From a miscellaneous Crenarchaeota group-6 archaeon AD8-1 (lineage in GTDB: Archaea > Thermoproteota > Bathyarchaeia > Bathyarchaeales > Bathycorpusculaceae), in the NCBI GenBank assembly GCA_001273385.1, contig LFWW01000009.1:1-53983 (forward strand): DNA of 53,983 bases, written 5' to 3'. Of this stretch, positions 44,813 to 52,897 are shown one piece after another; the stretch's first letter is position 1; each line of letters starts with the position of its first letter. Both the position numbers and the translations under genes were made by a program. Below the pieces are notes generated by a model. The model ran no database searches. It saw nothing but the letters and a program-made list of their open reading frames with translations, and was not told the DNA's origin.

Positions 44813-46036
44813 TTAACCTCTTTTTTTAGTACTGATTATTGAAATTACATCTTGATCTTTTAATATCGCGTCTTCTCCTAATCTTAGTTTAGTTTTTGCG
44901 CTTATGGCATAAAGGAAATTTTCTCCTAATTCTGTATGAATTAAATATGCAAACTGTCTAGCAGTAGTTCCATAGGGAATTAAGTATGCATCTGGAAAAA
45001 CTCTACCTTCATGATCTGAGAAATGTTCTAAATCTTCAACTGGATAAACAATTATCATCTTAAGTATTTCAAAGTAGGCTTTGTTAAGAGCTTCTTGAAC
45101 GCCTGTATAACCATATTTATTTAAAACTTTTTTTCTTATTAATTTAAGTGCATTAAATTGATTCTGGGTTAAATTACTTCTATTAACTACTTTGAAATCA
45201 GAATCACCTGGGGTATAATCAATTAATTTTTTTTCAGCAGCTTTCCTCAAAACCAGTTCTGCTTCAGAACTACATGGAACTACTTTATAATTAAGTTCAT
45301 ACAATCTCTCGAGATTTTTTTTTGACTGAGGAAGATCAATTTTATTTGCTGCAATTAACATAGGCTTTGAAAGTTTCCTAAGGCTATCTACTAAAGTTAA
45401 AAGATTATCGTCTGTCCATTTTGTTGATTTTTTTGGATTAAGGCCAGAAGAGGAAATAGCATTTATAATATGATTTCGGCTAATTGCTAGACCACTCAAT
45501 CGGTCTGCTAATAAGTCATATAGATCTTTTGATTCAACTTCTGAGATTCTAGAAATCTTGGACCAATCTTTTTTAATTATTGATAAAATCCAAAGATTGA
45601 TTTCTTTTTCTAAGAACTTTATATCTTCTATTGGATCATTTTCTCCTGGAGCACATAAATGTCCTTCTGAATCTGTACATCCTGATAAATCAACAACGTT
45701 AATTAGAGCATCTGCTCGCCTAATTTCATCTAGAAATTTATTTCCTAACCCCTTTCCTTCCCAAGCGCCTGGCACTATTCCAGCGATATCGATTAATGAT
45801 ACTGGAATTAGTCTAGAATTGTTTATACAAAGAGAATTTCTTGGATTATCAATAACTTTGAATGTACTATGAACACAAGGAGTTCTAACGTAGCCAATTC
45901 CATGATTTGATTTTATCGTTGTGAAGGGATAATTTGCAATATCAACAGGTGCTAGTGTAGCGGAGCTAAAAAAAGTTGATTTTCCAGTATTTGGTTTTCC
46001 TACAATACCAAGCAAACGAGAATATGATTTGGGCAT
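44813..46036 (-). CDS. YchF/Ygr210-type P-loop GTPase with TGS domain
   Basis: About 407 residues. G1 GKPNTGKS (13-20), G3 DIAGIVPGAWEGKGLG, G4 ANKIDLPQ, a helical insert, and a C-terminal TGS domain ending LKDQDVISII. The archaeal/eukaryotic Ygr210 branch is translation-associated and may use ATP or GTP. Start ATG 46036 gives MPKSYSRLLGIVG; GTG 46048 would add four residues. Confidence 0.9.
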   Translation of the reverse strand: MPKSYSRLLGIVGKPNTGKSTFFSSATLAPVDIANYPFTTIKSNHGIGYVRTPCVHSTFKVIDNPRNSLCINNSRLIPVSLIDIAGIVPGAWEGKGLGNKFLDEIRRADALINVVDLSGCTDSEGHLCAPGENDPIEDIKFLEKEINLWILSIIKKDWSKISRISEVESKDLYDLLADRLSGLAISRNHIINAISSSGLNPKKSTKWTDDNLLTLVDSLRKLSKPMLIAANKIDLPQSKKNLERLYELNYKVVPCSSEAELVLRKAAEKKLIDYTPGDSDFKVVNRSNLTQNQFNALKLIRKKVLNKYGYTGVQEALNKAYFEILKMIIVYPVEDLEHFSDHEGRVFPDAYLIPYGTTARQFAYLIHTELGENFLYAISAKTKLRLGEDAILKDQDVISIISTKKRG

Positions 46037-46201
46037 TTTGTTAATCACTTAATGAAATAAAGTAATTGAAATTAGTTGAACCTTGCAGTTTATATTTGTT
46101 GTTAATATCAATTTTTAACTAATCAAAAAAAGTAAAATGTATAGTTCAAAATACTTTAAAATTTAAAATAGAATTTTAGGTCTGATTAAATCAGATTTTT
46201 T

Positions 46202-46435
46202 TTATTCTTCGACCATTATCAAGGTTAGTGTTGATCTTACCTGATCCAAAGATCGAATTTTGGTTGTAACCATATCTTTTAGTTTTTCCATTGATTCTGC
46301 CTTAATTTTAGTAATTACATCGTATACACCATAAGAAAAATAAGCTTCTTCTATCCCTTCGATTGTTTTTAATACATTTAGAACTTTATCTTCTGCTCCA
46401 GATTCAACATTAATTAATACAAATGCTTTTGGCAT
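46202..46435 (-). CDS. Lrp/AsnC ligand-binding (RAM) domain protein
   Basis: A stand-alone effector-binding domain without DNA-binding part. MPKAFVLINVESGAEDKVL, then VLKTIEGIEEAYFSYGVYDV and a last strand STLTLIMVEE are the regular RAM beta-alpha-beta pattern. Such proteins sense amino acids and may hetero-oligomerise with full-length Lrp regulators. The chosen ATG matches the usual family N-terminus; an upstream ATG 46471 is in frame. Divergent from pyrG. Confidence 0.87.
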   Translation of the reverse strand: MPKAFVLINVESGAEDKVLNVLKTIEGIEEAYFSYGVYDVITKIKAESMEKLKDMVTTKIRSLDQVRSTLTLIMVEE

Positions 46436-46603
46436 AGACATCATCAATTTATTAAAAGAGCAATTGAGCATTAATATTTTTGCGTATATAATAATTAAAT
46501 TATCAATATTGCAATTTATTTTTTGAAAAAATTACAACTTGGACAAATACAAAGAGTTATATTGATTTTTGTTAAAAATGTTGGTTATTATGAGGAAAGG
46601 TTG

Positions 46604-48244
46604 ATGGTGCAAGTGCAGTATATTTTTGTAACTGGTGGTGTTTTGAGCTCCGTTGGCAAGGGTATTTTAACTTCATCAATTGGAAAAATGCTTCAGATAA
46701 GAGGTCTTAATCCGACTGTAATAAAGATTGATCCTTATGTTAATGTTGACGCGGGAACAATGAATCCGTATATGCATGGTGAGGTGTTTGTTACAGATGA
46801 TGGGGGAGAAACTGATTTGGATTTAGGATGGTATGAAAGATTTTTAGATTTAGAATTGAAACAAAAAAATAATTTAACAACCGGGTTAGTTTACAGAAAT
46901 GTAATTGAAAAGGAAAGACGAGGCGATTTTTTAGGTCGTTGTGTTCAAATAGTTCCTCATATCACAGATGAAATTAAAAATTGTATAAAATCAGTTGCTA
47001 AATCGAATAATACGGAAATAATTTTAACTGAAGTAGGGGGAACAGTTGGAGATATTGAAGGATTACCGTTCCTAGAAGCTATTAGGCAAATGAGAATCGA
47101 TGAAGGATTTAATAATACCTTATATGTCCATGTGGCATTGGTGCCAGTTTTAGATGTAACTAATGAATTAAAGACTAAGCCATTACAACATAGTGTTAAT
47201 GAATTAAGAAGGATTGGAATTCAGCCTGATATTATTGTTGCTAGAAGTCCATATATGATTGATATGAAAACTTTAAGAAAAATAGCATTATTCGGAACAA
47301 TACCTGAGGAAGCAGTTTTTTGTTCGTATAATGCAAAATCAGTTTATCAGGTTCCTCTAATTTTGAATAAACAAGGTATGGGTGAGTACATTTGTCACAG
47401 ATTAGGTTATGCTTGTTCGGAATCTAATAATCGAGATTGGTTTGATTTTGTAAATTCTGTTATTAAACCTAAATATGAAGTTAATATCGCTTTAGTGGGT
47501 AAATATGCAGGTCTATCTGATAGTTACGTTAGCATGAAAGAAGCTTTGACCCATGCAGGCGCTGCAATTGATACTCAGGTTTGTATTGAGTACTTAGAAT
47601 CCGAGAAATTTGAAAAAAATCCTTCTTGTATTGAAGATCTCTTAAAATATGATGGGATTTTTATTCCGTATGGATTCGGATCTAGAGGAAGTGAAGGAAA
47701 AATTGATGCAATAAATTTTTCTAGAAAAAATGATATACCATTTCTAGGTATTTGTTTTGGTTTTCAACTAGCAGTAGTAGAGTTTGCGCGTAATGTATGT
47801 GGTCTTAAGAACGCTAATAGTATTGAAATTGCTGAAGATTCACCGCACCCTGTAATTGATATTATGCCCGAACAAAGAAATATAAAATCTAAAGGGGCAA
47901 CTATGCGTTTGGGTTCACATAAAATAGTATTAAAACCTGAAACTTTAGCACACTCTTTATACAAAACTGAGCAAATATTTGAAAGACATCGCCATAGATT
48001 TGAAGTTAATTTAAATTACTTGAATATTCTAAAGGAAAAAGGATTAATTTTTTCTGGAAACAGTGCTGATGGGAGAAGAATGGAAATTTTGGAATTGCCT
48101 GATCAATACTTTTTCTTAGCATCGCAATTCCATGGAGAATTTAAGAGTCGACCTGGAAAACCTTCACCTACATACTATGGTTTTATTAAAGCCTGCTTGA
48201 GTAAAAAAATGGGTAATGCAAAACCCGTCTTTTCGCAACTTTAG
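46604..48244 (+). CDS. pyrG: CTP synthase
   Basis: Forms CTP from UTP with glutamine nitrogen. About 546 residues: the synthetase domain with VTGGVLSSVGKGI, the Mg/nucleotide motifs DPYVNVDAGTMNP and EVGGTVGDIEG, then a class I glutaminase with Cys384 (GICFGFQ), HRHRFEVN and QFHGEF. ATG 46604 is chosen because GAGGAAAGG lies 4 bases upstream; an in-frame TTG at 46523 would add 27 unrelated residues. Confidence 0.96.
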   Translation: MVQVQYIFVTGGVLSSVGKGILTSSIGKMLQIRGLNPTVIKIDPYVNVDAGTMNPYMHGEVFVTDDGGETDLDLGWYERFLDLELKQKNNLTTGLVYRNVIEKERRGDFLGRCVQIVPHITDEIKNCIKSVAKSNNTEIILTEVGGTVGDIEGLPFLEAIRQMRIDEGFNNTLYVHVALVPVLDVTNELKTKPLQHSVNELRRIGIQPDIIVARSPYMIDMKTLRKIALFGTIPEEAVFCSYNAKSVYQVPLILNKQGMGEYICHRLGYACSESNNRDWFDFVNSVIKPKYEVNIALVGKYAGLSDSYVSMKEALTHAGAAIDTQVCIEYLESEKFEKNPSCIEDLLKYDGIFIPYGFGSRGSEGKIDAINFSRKNDIPFLGICFGFQLAVVEFARNVCGLKNANSIEIAEDSPHPVIDIMPEQRNIKSKGATMRLGSHKIVLKPETLAHSLYKTEQIFERHRHRFEVNLNYLNILKEKGLIFSGNSADGRRMEILELPDQYFFLASQFHGEFKSRPGKPSPTYYGFIKACLSKKMGNAKPVFSQL

Positions 48245-48303
48245 TTTTTTGACGCGGTTATGCTAAATATATGTTGCTTTAAGTTTTTTTGCCTGAATTC
48301 TAA

Positions 48304-48720
48304 TTAGGGTTTATATAATTTTTTCATAGCAGGTAGCAGTGATGGTACATTAAATGCTATGTCTAAATATGTGATCATTCCTACAAGTTTGCCCTTATTA
48401 GTCACTGGTAAATGTTTGATTTTCCAATCTTGCATTAGTTTTGCTGCTTCTTCTACAGTCTCAGATTGTTCAATTACAACTAATGGATTGGTATAAATTT
48501 CTCGGGCAATTTTAGTAGTTGGATCTAAACCTTGAGTTAGCATTCGAACAATTATGTCGCGGGTAGTTATAATTCCAGTTGGAATGCCACTTTGTTCAAC
48601 CATTACGTAGTTTTTATCATTATAAGACATAGCTTGAACTATTACATCTACAGTCGTATAATTTTCGAATCTTTCAATATCAGTTGACATCAGGTCTTTT
48701 ACTAGTATTTTACTTGTCAT
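48304..48720 (-). CDS. Tandem CBS-domain protein
   Basis: 138 residues with two CBS domains: VKDLMSTDIERFENYTTVD to TRDIIVRML, and AREIYTNPLVVIEQSETVEE to LPVTNKGKLVGMITYLDIAF. CBS pairs bind adenine nucleotides or SAM and act as energy or metabolite sensors. With no other domain it is probably a regulatory subunit of something unknown. GAGG precedes the ATG. Confidence 0.9.
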   Translation of the reverse strand: MTSKILVKDLMSTDIERFENYTTVDVIVQAMSYNDKNYVMVEQSGIPTGIITTRDIIVRMLTQGLDPTTKIAREIYTNPLVVIEQSETVEEAAKLMQDWKIKHLPVTNKGKLVGMITYLDIAFNVPSLLPAMKKLYKP

Positions 48721-48891
48721 TTAAATTCCTCTAAGGCTATGACAAATAGTATTAGTTATTTATCAATTTTTCTGGTATTTAATTAGAAATTTATGTAGGT
48801 TAGAAATTGACAGCATCAATTTTACTTTAAAATCAAAGTTGAAAATTATAAAATGAAAAAATATTGTTTTCTTAATTAATAAATGGATTAT

Positions 48892-48898
48892 GTTATAT
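48892..48898 (+). promoter_or_regulatory. Possible TATA box for the TBP gene
   Basis: GTTATATA lies about 45 bases before the TBP start codon in an AT-rich leader. Such a site would allow TBP to influence its own promoter. Prediction only. Confidence 0.3.
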
Positions 48899-48938
48899 AC
48901 TTCCCTTTATTTACATTTAATTTGATATGGGAATATAA

Positions 48939-49502
48939 ATGAGCAAAAATAAACCCTCAATTCAAATTCAAAATATTGTAGCCTCAGTATCCTTAAACCA
49001 AAAAATAGATCTTCAAGAGATAGTAGAAAAATTTCCTAAAACTGAATACAATCCAAGTGTTTTTCCTGGGCTAGTTTTTCGTCTTAAAAAACCTAAGACT
49101 GCAACTTTAATTTTTGGAACAGGCAAAATGGTATGTACAGGAGCAAAATCTGAAAAGGAATCACGAAATGCGGTTAATAAAGTAGTAAAAGAATTGAAAA
49201 AAGAGGGGATTAAAATTAAAGAAAAACCAGTTGTTATTATTCAAAATATTGTGGCTTCTGCAACCTTAGGTGGTGAAATTGACCTTGAGCCATTAGTGTA
49301 TAAACTTGATCGCATTATGTATGAACCAGAGCAGTTTCCTGGTGCAGTGTTTAGAATGGATGATCCTAAAGTTGTGTTTCTCATTTTTTCTGCTGGAAAA
49401 TTAGTTTGCGTAGGCGCAAAAAAAGAAGAACAAGTGTACAGAGCTGTTGATAAATTAAAAGGAATTCTTGAAGAAAAAGAGCTAATTTATTATCCAGATT
49501 AA
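48939..49502 (+). CDS. tbp: TATA-box-binding protein
   Basis: General transcription factor. The 187 residues form the two imperfect repeats of the saddle: first with IQNIVASVSLNQKIDL, FPGLVFRLKKPKTATLIF and GKMVCTGAKSE; second with IQNIVASATLGGEIDL, FPGAVFRMDDPKVVFLIF and GKLVCVGAKKE. Complete, with a short acidic C-terminus. Its stop overlaps that of the convergent nucleotidyltransferase by 4 bases. Confidence 0.97.
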   Translation: MSKNKPSIQIQNIVASVSLNQKIDLQEIVEKFPKTEYNPSVFPGLVFRLKKPKTATLIFGTGKMVCTGAKSEKESRNAVNKVVKELKKEGIKIKEKPVVIIQNIVASATLGGEIDLEPLVYKLDRIMYEPEQFPGAVFRMDDPKVVFLIFSAGKLVCVGAKKEEQVYRAVDKLKGILEEKELIYYPD

Positions 49503-50179
49503 TAATATTTCTTCATTCGTCTTCTCACTGCAGGGTTTATATTTGTTATTTTTTTAAGTGCCAGTTCAAATGTTTCAGAAGAATCTATTTGTTTTTTGAT
49601 AAAAACTCCAGTTCTTCCAATTTTTTCTCTTCTCTGCAGAGTATTTGATCTATTCAGGACTATTTGAGTTGAAATTCCTAAGTTTTTAGCAACTTGATTT
49701 TCTATATTAATTATACTTTGTTCAATGTGACCTATTTTTGTCGGTTTTATCATCATCAATTTTTTATTAACACCATAAACTCGAAGTTTTGAAAGCAGTT
49801 GTTTTAAGCTTAGTTCGCCTCCAAATTTATAGAATTCACGATCTATTTTACTTAAATTCATTAAAGGAAAAGAAACTGTTGTAAAATCATCGATTTCAAT
49901 ATATGCCTTCATTGGATGTTTTGGAGTAGCTTGTATCATATACCGATTTCTGATTTCAATTTCAGATTTTTTTAAAGCTGATTCTAAAAGAAAAGATGAT
50001 ATTACTTCAGGAATAACTATATCTATATCACTATTTTTATCTACGTCCCCTCGAGCAACACTACCATATAAAATGCAATTAAAATTTGATCTTTCCAAAG
50101 CTAGAAGTATTTTTTTTGCTTTTCCCCTTAGATTTGAGAGTAATGTCCAGTGCGATTTTTTGTAAATTATTTCCTTCAT
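49499..50179 (-). CDS. Nucleotidyltransferase-fold protein
   Basis: 226 residues. The Pol-beta-type motif is ILYGSVARGDVDKNSDIDIV with G39-S40 and acidic D51 and D53. The C-terminal half is helical and basic (LRVYGVNKKLMMIKPTK, later INPAVRRRMKKYY). It is an archaeal group of stand-alone nucleotidyltransferases larger than MNT antitoxins, with no partner HEPN gene next to it. Substrate unknown. Confidence 0.85.
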   Translation of the reverse strand: MKEIIYKKSHWTLLSNLRGKAKKILLALERSNFNCILYGSVARGDVDKNSDIDIVIPEVISSFLLESALKKSEIEIRNRYMIQATPKHPMKAYIEIDDFTTVSFPLMNLSKIDREFYKFGGELSLKQLLSKLRVYGVNKKLMMIKPTKIGHIEQSIINIENQVAKNLGISTQIVLNRSNTLQRREKIGRTGVFIKKQIDSSETFELALKKITNINPAVRRRMKKYY

Positions 50180-50289
50180 AAATTGCTTTTCTCATTGGTA
50201 AAAACTAAATTATTTCATTATCTTTTATAACATAAAACAATATGGTTTATTTAGGTAATTAATCAGCTAAGAAGCAAAAACGAAAAAAA

Positions 50290-51234
50290 ATGAACTATAA
50301 AAATAAAACTAAGATATGTACTTCATGTGAATCTAATCAAGCCTTTTTTGCCAGATCATTTTCTGGAGAATTATTATGTAAAAATTGCTTTTGTAAATCG
50401 ATTGAATCAAAGGTCAAATCAACTATTAGTAAATATAAGATGTTTAATTACGATGATAAAATCGCATTAGCCCTTTCTGGAGGAAAAGATAGCGTAAATC
50501 TTTTACATATTCTTTCCAGAATTCAAAAAAACCAAAAAAAATCATCAATAATTGCTATTATTATTGATGAGGGAATACAAAACTATAGAGATGAAGCATT
50601 AGATATTGCTATCTCAAACTGCAAGGATCTTGGGATAGATTACAAGATTACATCTTTTAAGGAAATCTACGGTTTTACACTTGATGAGATTATGCTGAGG
50701 AGAGATAATGACAAAAAACAATCTTCCTGTGCCATTTGTGGAATTTTAAGAAGAAAAGCAATCAATTATTCAGCACGATTTGTTAAAGCAAATAAAATTG
50801 TAACAGCTCACACTTTGGATGATGAGATTCAAACAATTCTGTTGAATATTTTTAATGGTGATCTCACTAGATTAATAAAAGGGAGTCCTGTAAGTCAAGT
50901 TTCAAATTCTTGTTTTGTTCAGAGAGTTAAGCCTTTTTGTGAAATTCTTGAAAAAGAAAGCACTTTATATGCTTATGTAAAAAAAATTAGATTTCAAAAC
51001 CACCCTTGTCCTTATTCTTCAGAGGCAATGCGCAATGATGTACGATTTATACTTAATTATATGGAAGAAAAACATGCAGGAACTAAATTTACCATATTTA
51101 GAACCATTGAAAAAATTAGACCTTCTTTAGAACAAACTAAGAGGAAAAACCGATTTATAGAGTGTAAGATTTGTGGTGAAGCATCTTCTTTTGGAATATG
51201 CAAAGCTTGCGAGATTCTATCGGGATTAAATTAA
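50290..51234 (+). CDS. TtuA/Ncs6-family tRNA 2-thiouridine synthase
   Basis: Thiolates tRNA uridine or ribothymidine using sulfur from a ubiquitin-like carrier and an iron-sulfur cluster. In 314 residues: N-terminal zinc finger C10/C13/C30/C33, PP-loop SGGKDS (63-68), cluster cysteines C147 and C150 (CAIC) and C240 (HPCPY), catalytic-loop TAHTLDDEIQT, and a second zinc finger near the C-terminus (CKICG, CKAC). The set is complete. It abuts DUF1922 convergently. Confidence 0.92.
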   Translation: MNYKNKTKICTSCESNQAFFARSFSGELLCKNCFCKSIESKVKSTISKYKMFNYDDKIALALSGGKDSVNLLHILSRIQKNQKKSSIIAIIIDEGIQNYRDEALDIAISNCKDLGIDYKITSFKEIYGFTLDEIMLRRDNDKKQSSCAICGILRRKAINYSARFVKANKIVTAHTLDDEIQTILLNIFNGDLTRLIKGSPVSQVSNSCFVQRVKPFCEILEKESTLYAYVKKIRFQNHPCPYSSEAMRNDVRFILNYMEEKHAGTKFTIFRTIEKIRPSLEQTKRKNRFIECKICGEASSFGICKACEILSGLN

Positions 51235-51438
51235 TTATTTTTTGTTAAATCCTTTCTTTTCTTTATAATTTTTTAATTTTTTGGATGCTTCATAACTATT
51301 TCCCGCTGAAGCTATCCTAATAGCTTTATGAATTTTTATTCGAGCTCCACAATAAGTGCAGCTTTTTGTTTTTTGCTTTTCAATGGCCAAAAGCAAGCCT
51401 CCACATTGACTACATTCAATAATTATAATAATTGGTAT
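51235..51438 (-). CDS. DUF1922 zinc-ribbon protein, ATA start
   Basis: About 67 residues. A zinc ribbon with IECSQCGG and SCTYCGAR is followed by a basic helical tail (ASKKLKNYKEKKGF). Family members start directly before the first strand (MxxIxxCxxCG). Here the codon at that place is ATA 51436-51438, 9 bases after GGAG (51448-51451). An in-frame TTG at 51468 would start before the Shine-Dalgarno and add ten unrelated residues. Function of the family is unknown. Confidence 0.75.
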   Translation of the reverse strand: MPIIIIIECSQCGGLLLAIEKQKTKSCTYCGARIKIHKAIRIASAGNSYEASKKLKNYKEKKGFNKK

Positions 51439-51504
51439 TGTATTTATCTCCGAAAGATTTTTCCACAAACAAGTAGATAACAGTTAGGGATAAGGGAGAA
51501 TATT

Positions 51505-51867
51505 ATGAGTTTTGAAAAAAGAGAAATATCAAGACAACAACTACTAGAATTATCTTTAAAATTTTTTAAAAAAGAAGGATACAAGTTAAAAAATGAGAAG
51601 GTTATATTAGAAGGGTTCAGTGGAATTCCTAGAAGTTTTGATCTAATTGTTCAAAAAGGAAGAAGAGAGCAAGTAGTATGGATTCGTGATTGGAATCGAA
51701 CGATTGGTATTAATGTAATCATAGGATTAGATACAGCTTCGGATGATATTGGTCTATCTAACCCAATAATTATTGGTGGAAAATTCAGTGATCATGCTAA
51801 ATCATACTCAAACAGACGTAAAATAATATTATTAACTAAACAAAAGATGGCCAGAAGTTTGAGCTAA
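51505..51867 (+). CDS. Restriction-endonuclease-like (Mrr-type) fold, probably catalytically degenerate
   Basis: 120 residues resembling archaeal Mrr-like nucleases: helix ISRQQLLELSLKFFKKEGY, then RSFDLIVQKG with the expected first Asp (D46), then VVWIRDWNRTIGINV, then a KFSDHAKSY segment and LLTKQKM. In active relatives the third strand reads like VEVKDW; here W59 and R61 stand at the Glu and Lys positions. The fold is therefore plausible and activity doubtful. A strong GGGAG precedes the ATG. The 3' end overlaps the AK6 gene by 4 bases. Confidence 0.65.
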   Translation: MSFEKREISRQQLLELSLKFFKKEGYKLKNEKVILEGFSGIPRSFDLIVQKGRREQVVWIRDWNRTIGINVIIGLDTASDDIGLSNPIIIGGKFSDHAKSYSNRRKIILLTKQKMARSLS

Positions 51868-52463
51868 ATTACTGTTATTTTTTTTAGGTATTGATCGAGT
51901 AGGCCTTTAGTTTCTAGCATTTTTAGCCAATCAATTTTGCCAAATTCACATTTTTTCTTATCAAATAGAATAGCTATTATCCAGTTAACAACTTCGTCAA
52001 CGGTTAATCCTGTAATGTCTAATTCACATATTTTCGATTCTTCAAGTTTGCAAAGAGATTCGATTAAACATACATCAAGGATTTCAGATTCTAGATTTTC
52101 CCAAAGCTTATTATTTCTAAATTCTTTTTTTTCCATAAAATTTTTAAGTTCGATTGGATTCCTGCGTAAAACAAATATTTTTGTTACATACTCTTTTGGT
52201 ACAACTGAAGCTGCATAATGTCCATCTATTATTAGAATATCTTTATTAACAGAATTCACAATTTCTTTAATTTTTTTTCGCATCTTTTCTTCAGCTATAA
52301 TTGCAGTTTGTCTTTTTTCGTCAAAGCCAGAAATAAGATTGTTACCTTTAGCAAAAGAAGTCAAGTTGATATAAAAAGCATTTAATCTATCTTTCAATTT
52401 TTGGGCTATTGTGGTTTTTCCAACTGAAGGAGTACCCGAAATCAAAATAACAGTTTTTTTCAT
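51864..52463 (-). CDS. AK6/Fap7-like adenylate kinase
   Basis: 199 residues. P-loop ISGTPSVGKTTIA (8-20), IIDGHYAASVVP (NMP/substrate region), FVLRRNPIEL, and a lid KEFRNNKLWENLESEILDVC are typical of the AK6/hCINAP group. The group is an adenylate kinase or ATPase involved in small-subunit rRNA maturation. The C-terminal 30 residues extend beyond the core. It is complete, and RNase P RNA starts divergently about 60 bases away. Confidence 0.87.
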   Translation of the reverse strand: MKKTVILISGTPSVGKTTIAQKLKDRLNAFYINLTSFAKGNNLISGFDEKRQTAIIAEEKMRKKIKEIVNSVNKDILIIDGHYAASVVPKEYVTKIFVLRRNPIELKNFMEKKEFRNNKLWENLESEILDVCLIESLCKLEESKICELDITGLTVDEVVNWIIAILFDKKKCEFGKIDWLKMLETKGLLDQYLKKITVI

Positions 52464-52519
52464 TATTTTTTAATTAATATTAAGAAATTCTTATTGGTTG
52501 CGGAACATTTATTCTTTTT

Positions 52520-52837
52520 GGGGTTGGCGAATTGGTGCGTGGCTTTCGAGCTTCTAACTAAATAGAAGTTTTGAGGAAACTCCACCCACAAGTAGAATTG
52601 TAGCCTTTAAAGGCAAGGTGAGAACCTTGGCAACGGAGCAGAAACGAAACGTCCACTGGCATATAGTAATGATGCATACTAAATTGTTGAGCTTGCTATG
52701 TGTGAATCGATGAAACGGCCGTCCTGCAAGTGGAAAGGGCAAACGATCGCTAATGACATTCTACAGGAAGGCGAAGGTAGCCCGCTTAGTTAAATGCCAC
52801 ATAAACAGAAGGTGGGTTATGCCAAGACACCAACCCT
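52520..52837 (+). ncRNA. rnpB: RNase P RNA (archaeal)
   Basis: Catalytic RNA of tRNA 5' processing. Ends pair: GGGTTGG (52521-52527) with CCAACCC (52830-52836) as helix P1. Conserved region I reads GAGGAAACTCC (about 52572-52582) and region V ACAGAAGGTGGGTTA (about 52805-52819), whose strands form P4. Internal GAAACGTCC and GATGAAACGGCC segments fit the specificity domain. Base composition is clearly more GC-rich than neighbours. A TATA-like TTTTTAATTAATAT lies about 35-50 bases upstream, so the transcript may begin slightly before the stated start. A T-run follows at about 52853. Confidence 0.92.
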
Positions 52838-52862
52838 CTTATTAAACAGTAATCTTTTTATC
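52838..52862 (+). terminator. Possible terminator of RNase P RNA
   Basis: T-rich bases (TCTTATT and CTTTTTA) directly follow the closing P1 helix, as expected for archaeal transcription termination. Weak evidence. Confidence 0.35.
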
Positions 52863-52897
52863 ACTTAAATCACATTATTCTCTACAAGGTTATTGTA

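Noticed and set aside
52554-52742. Minus-strand 62-residue frame
   Set aside because: Antisense to RNase P RNA, whose conserved regions explain the sequence.
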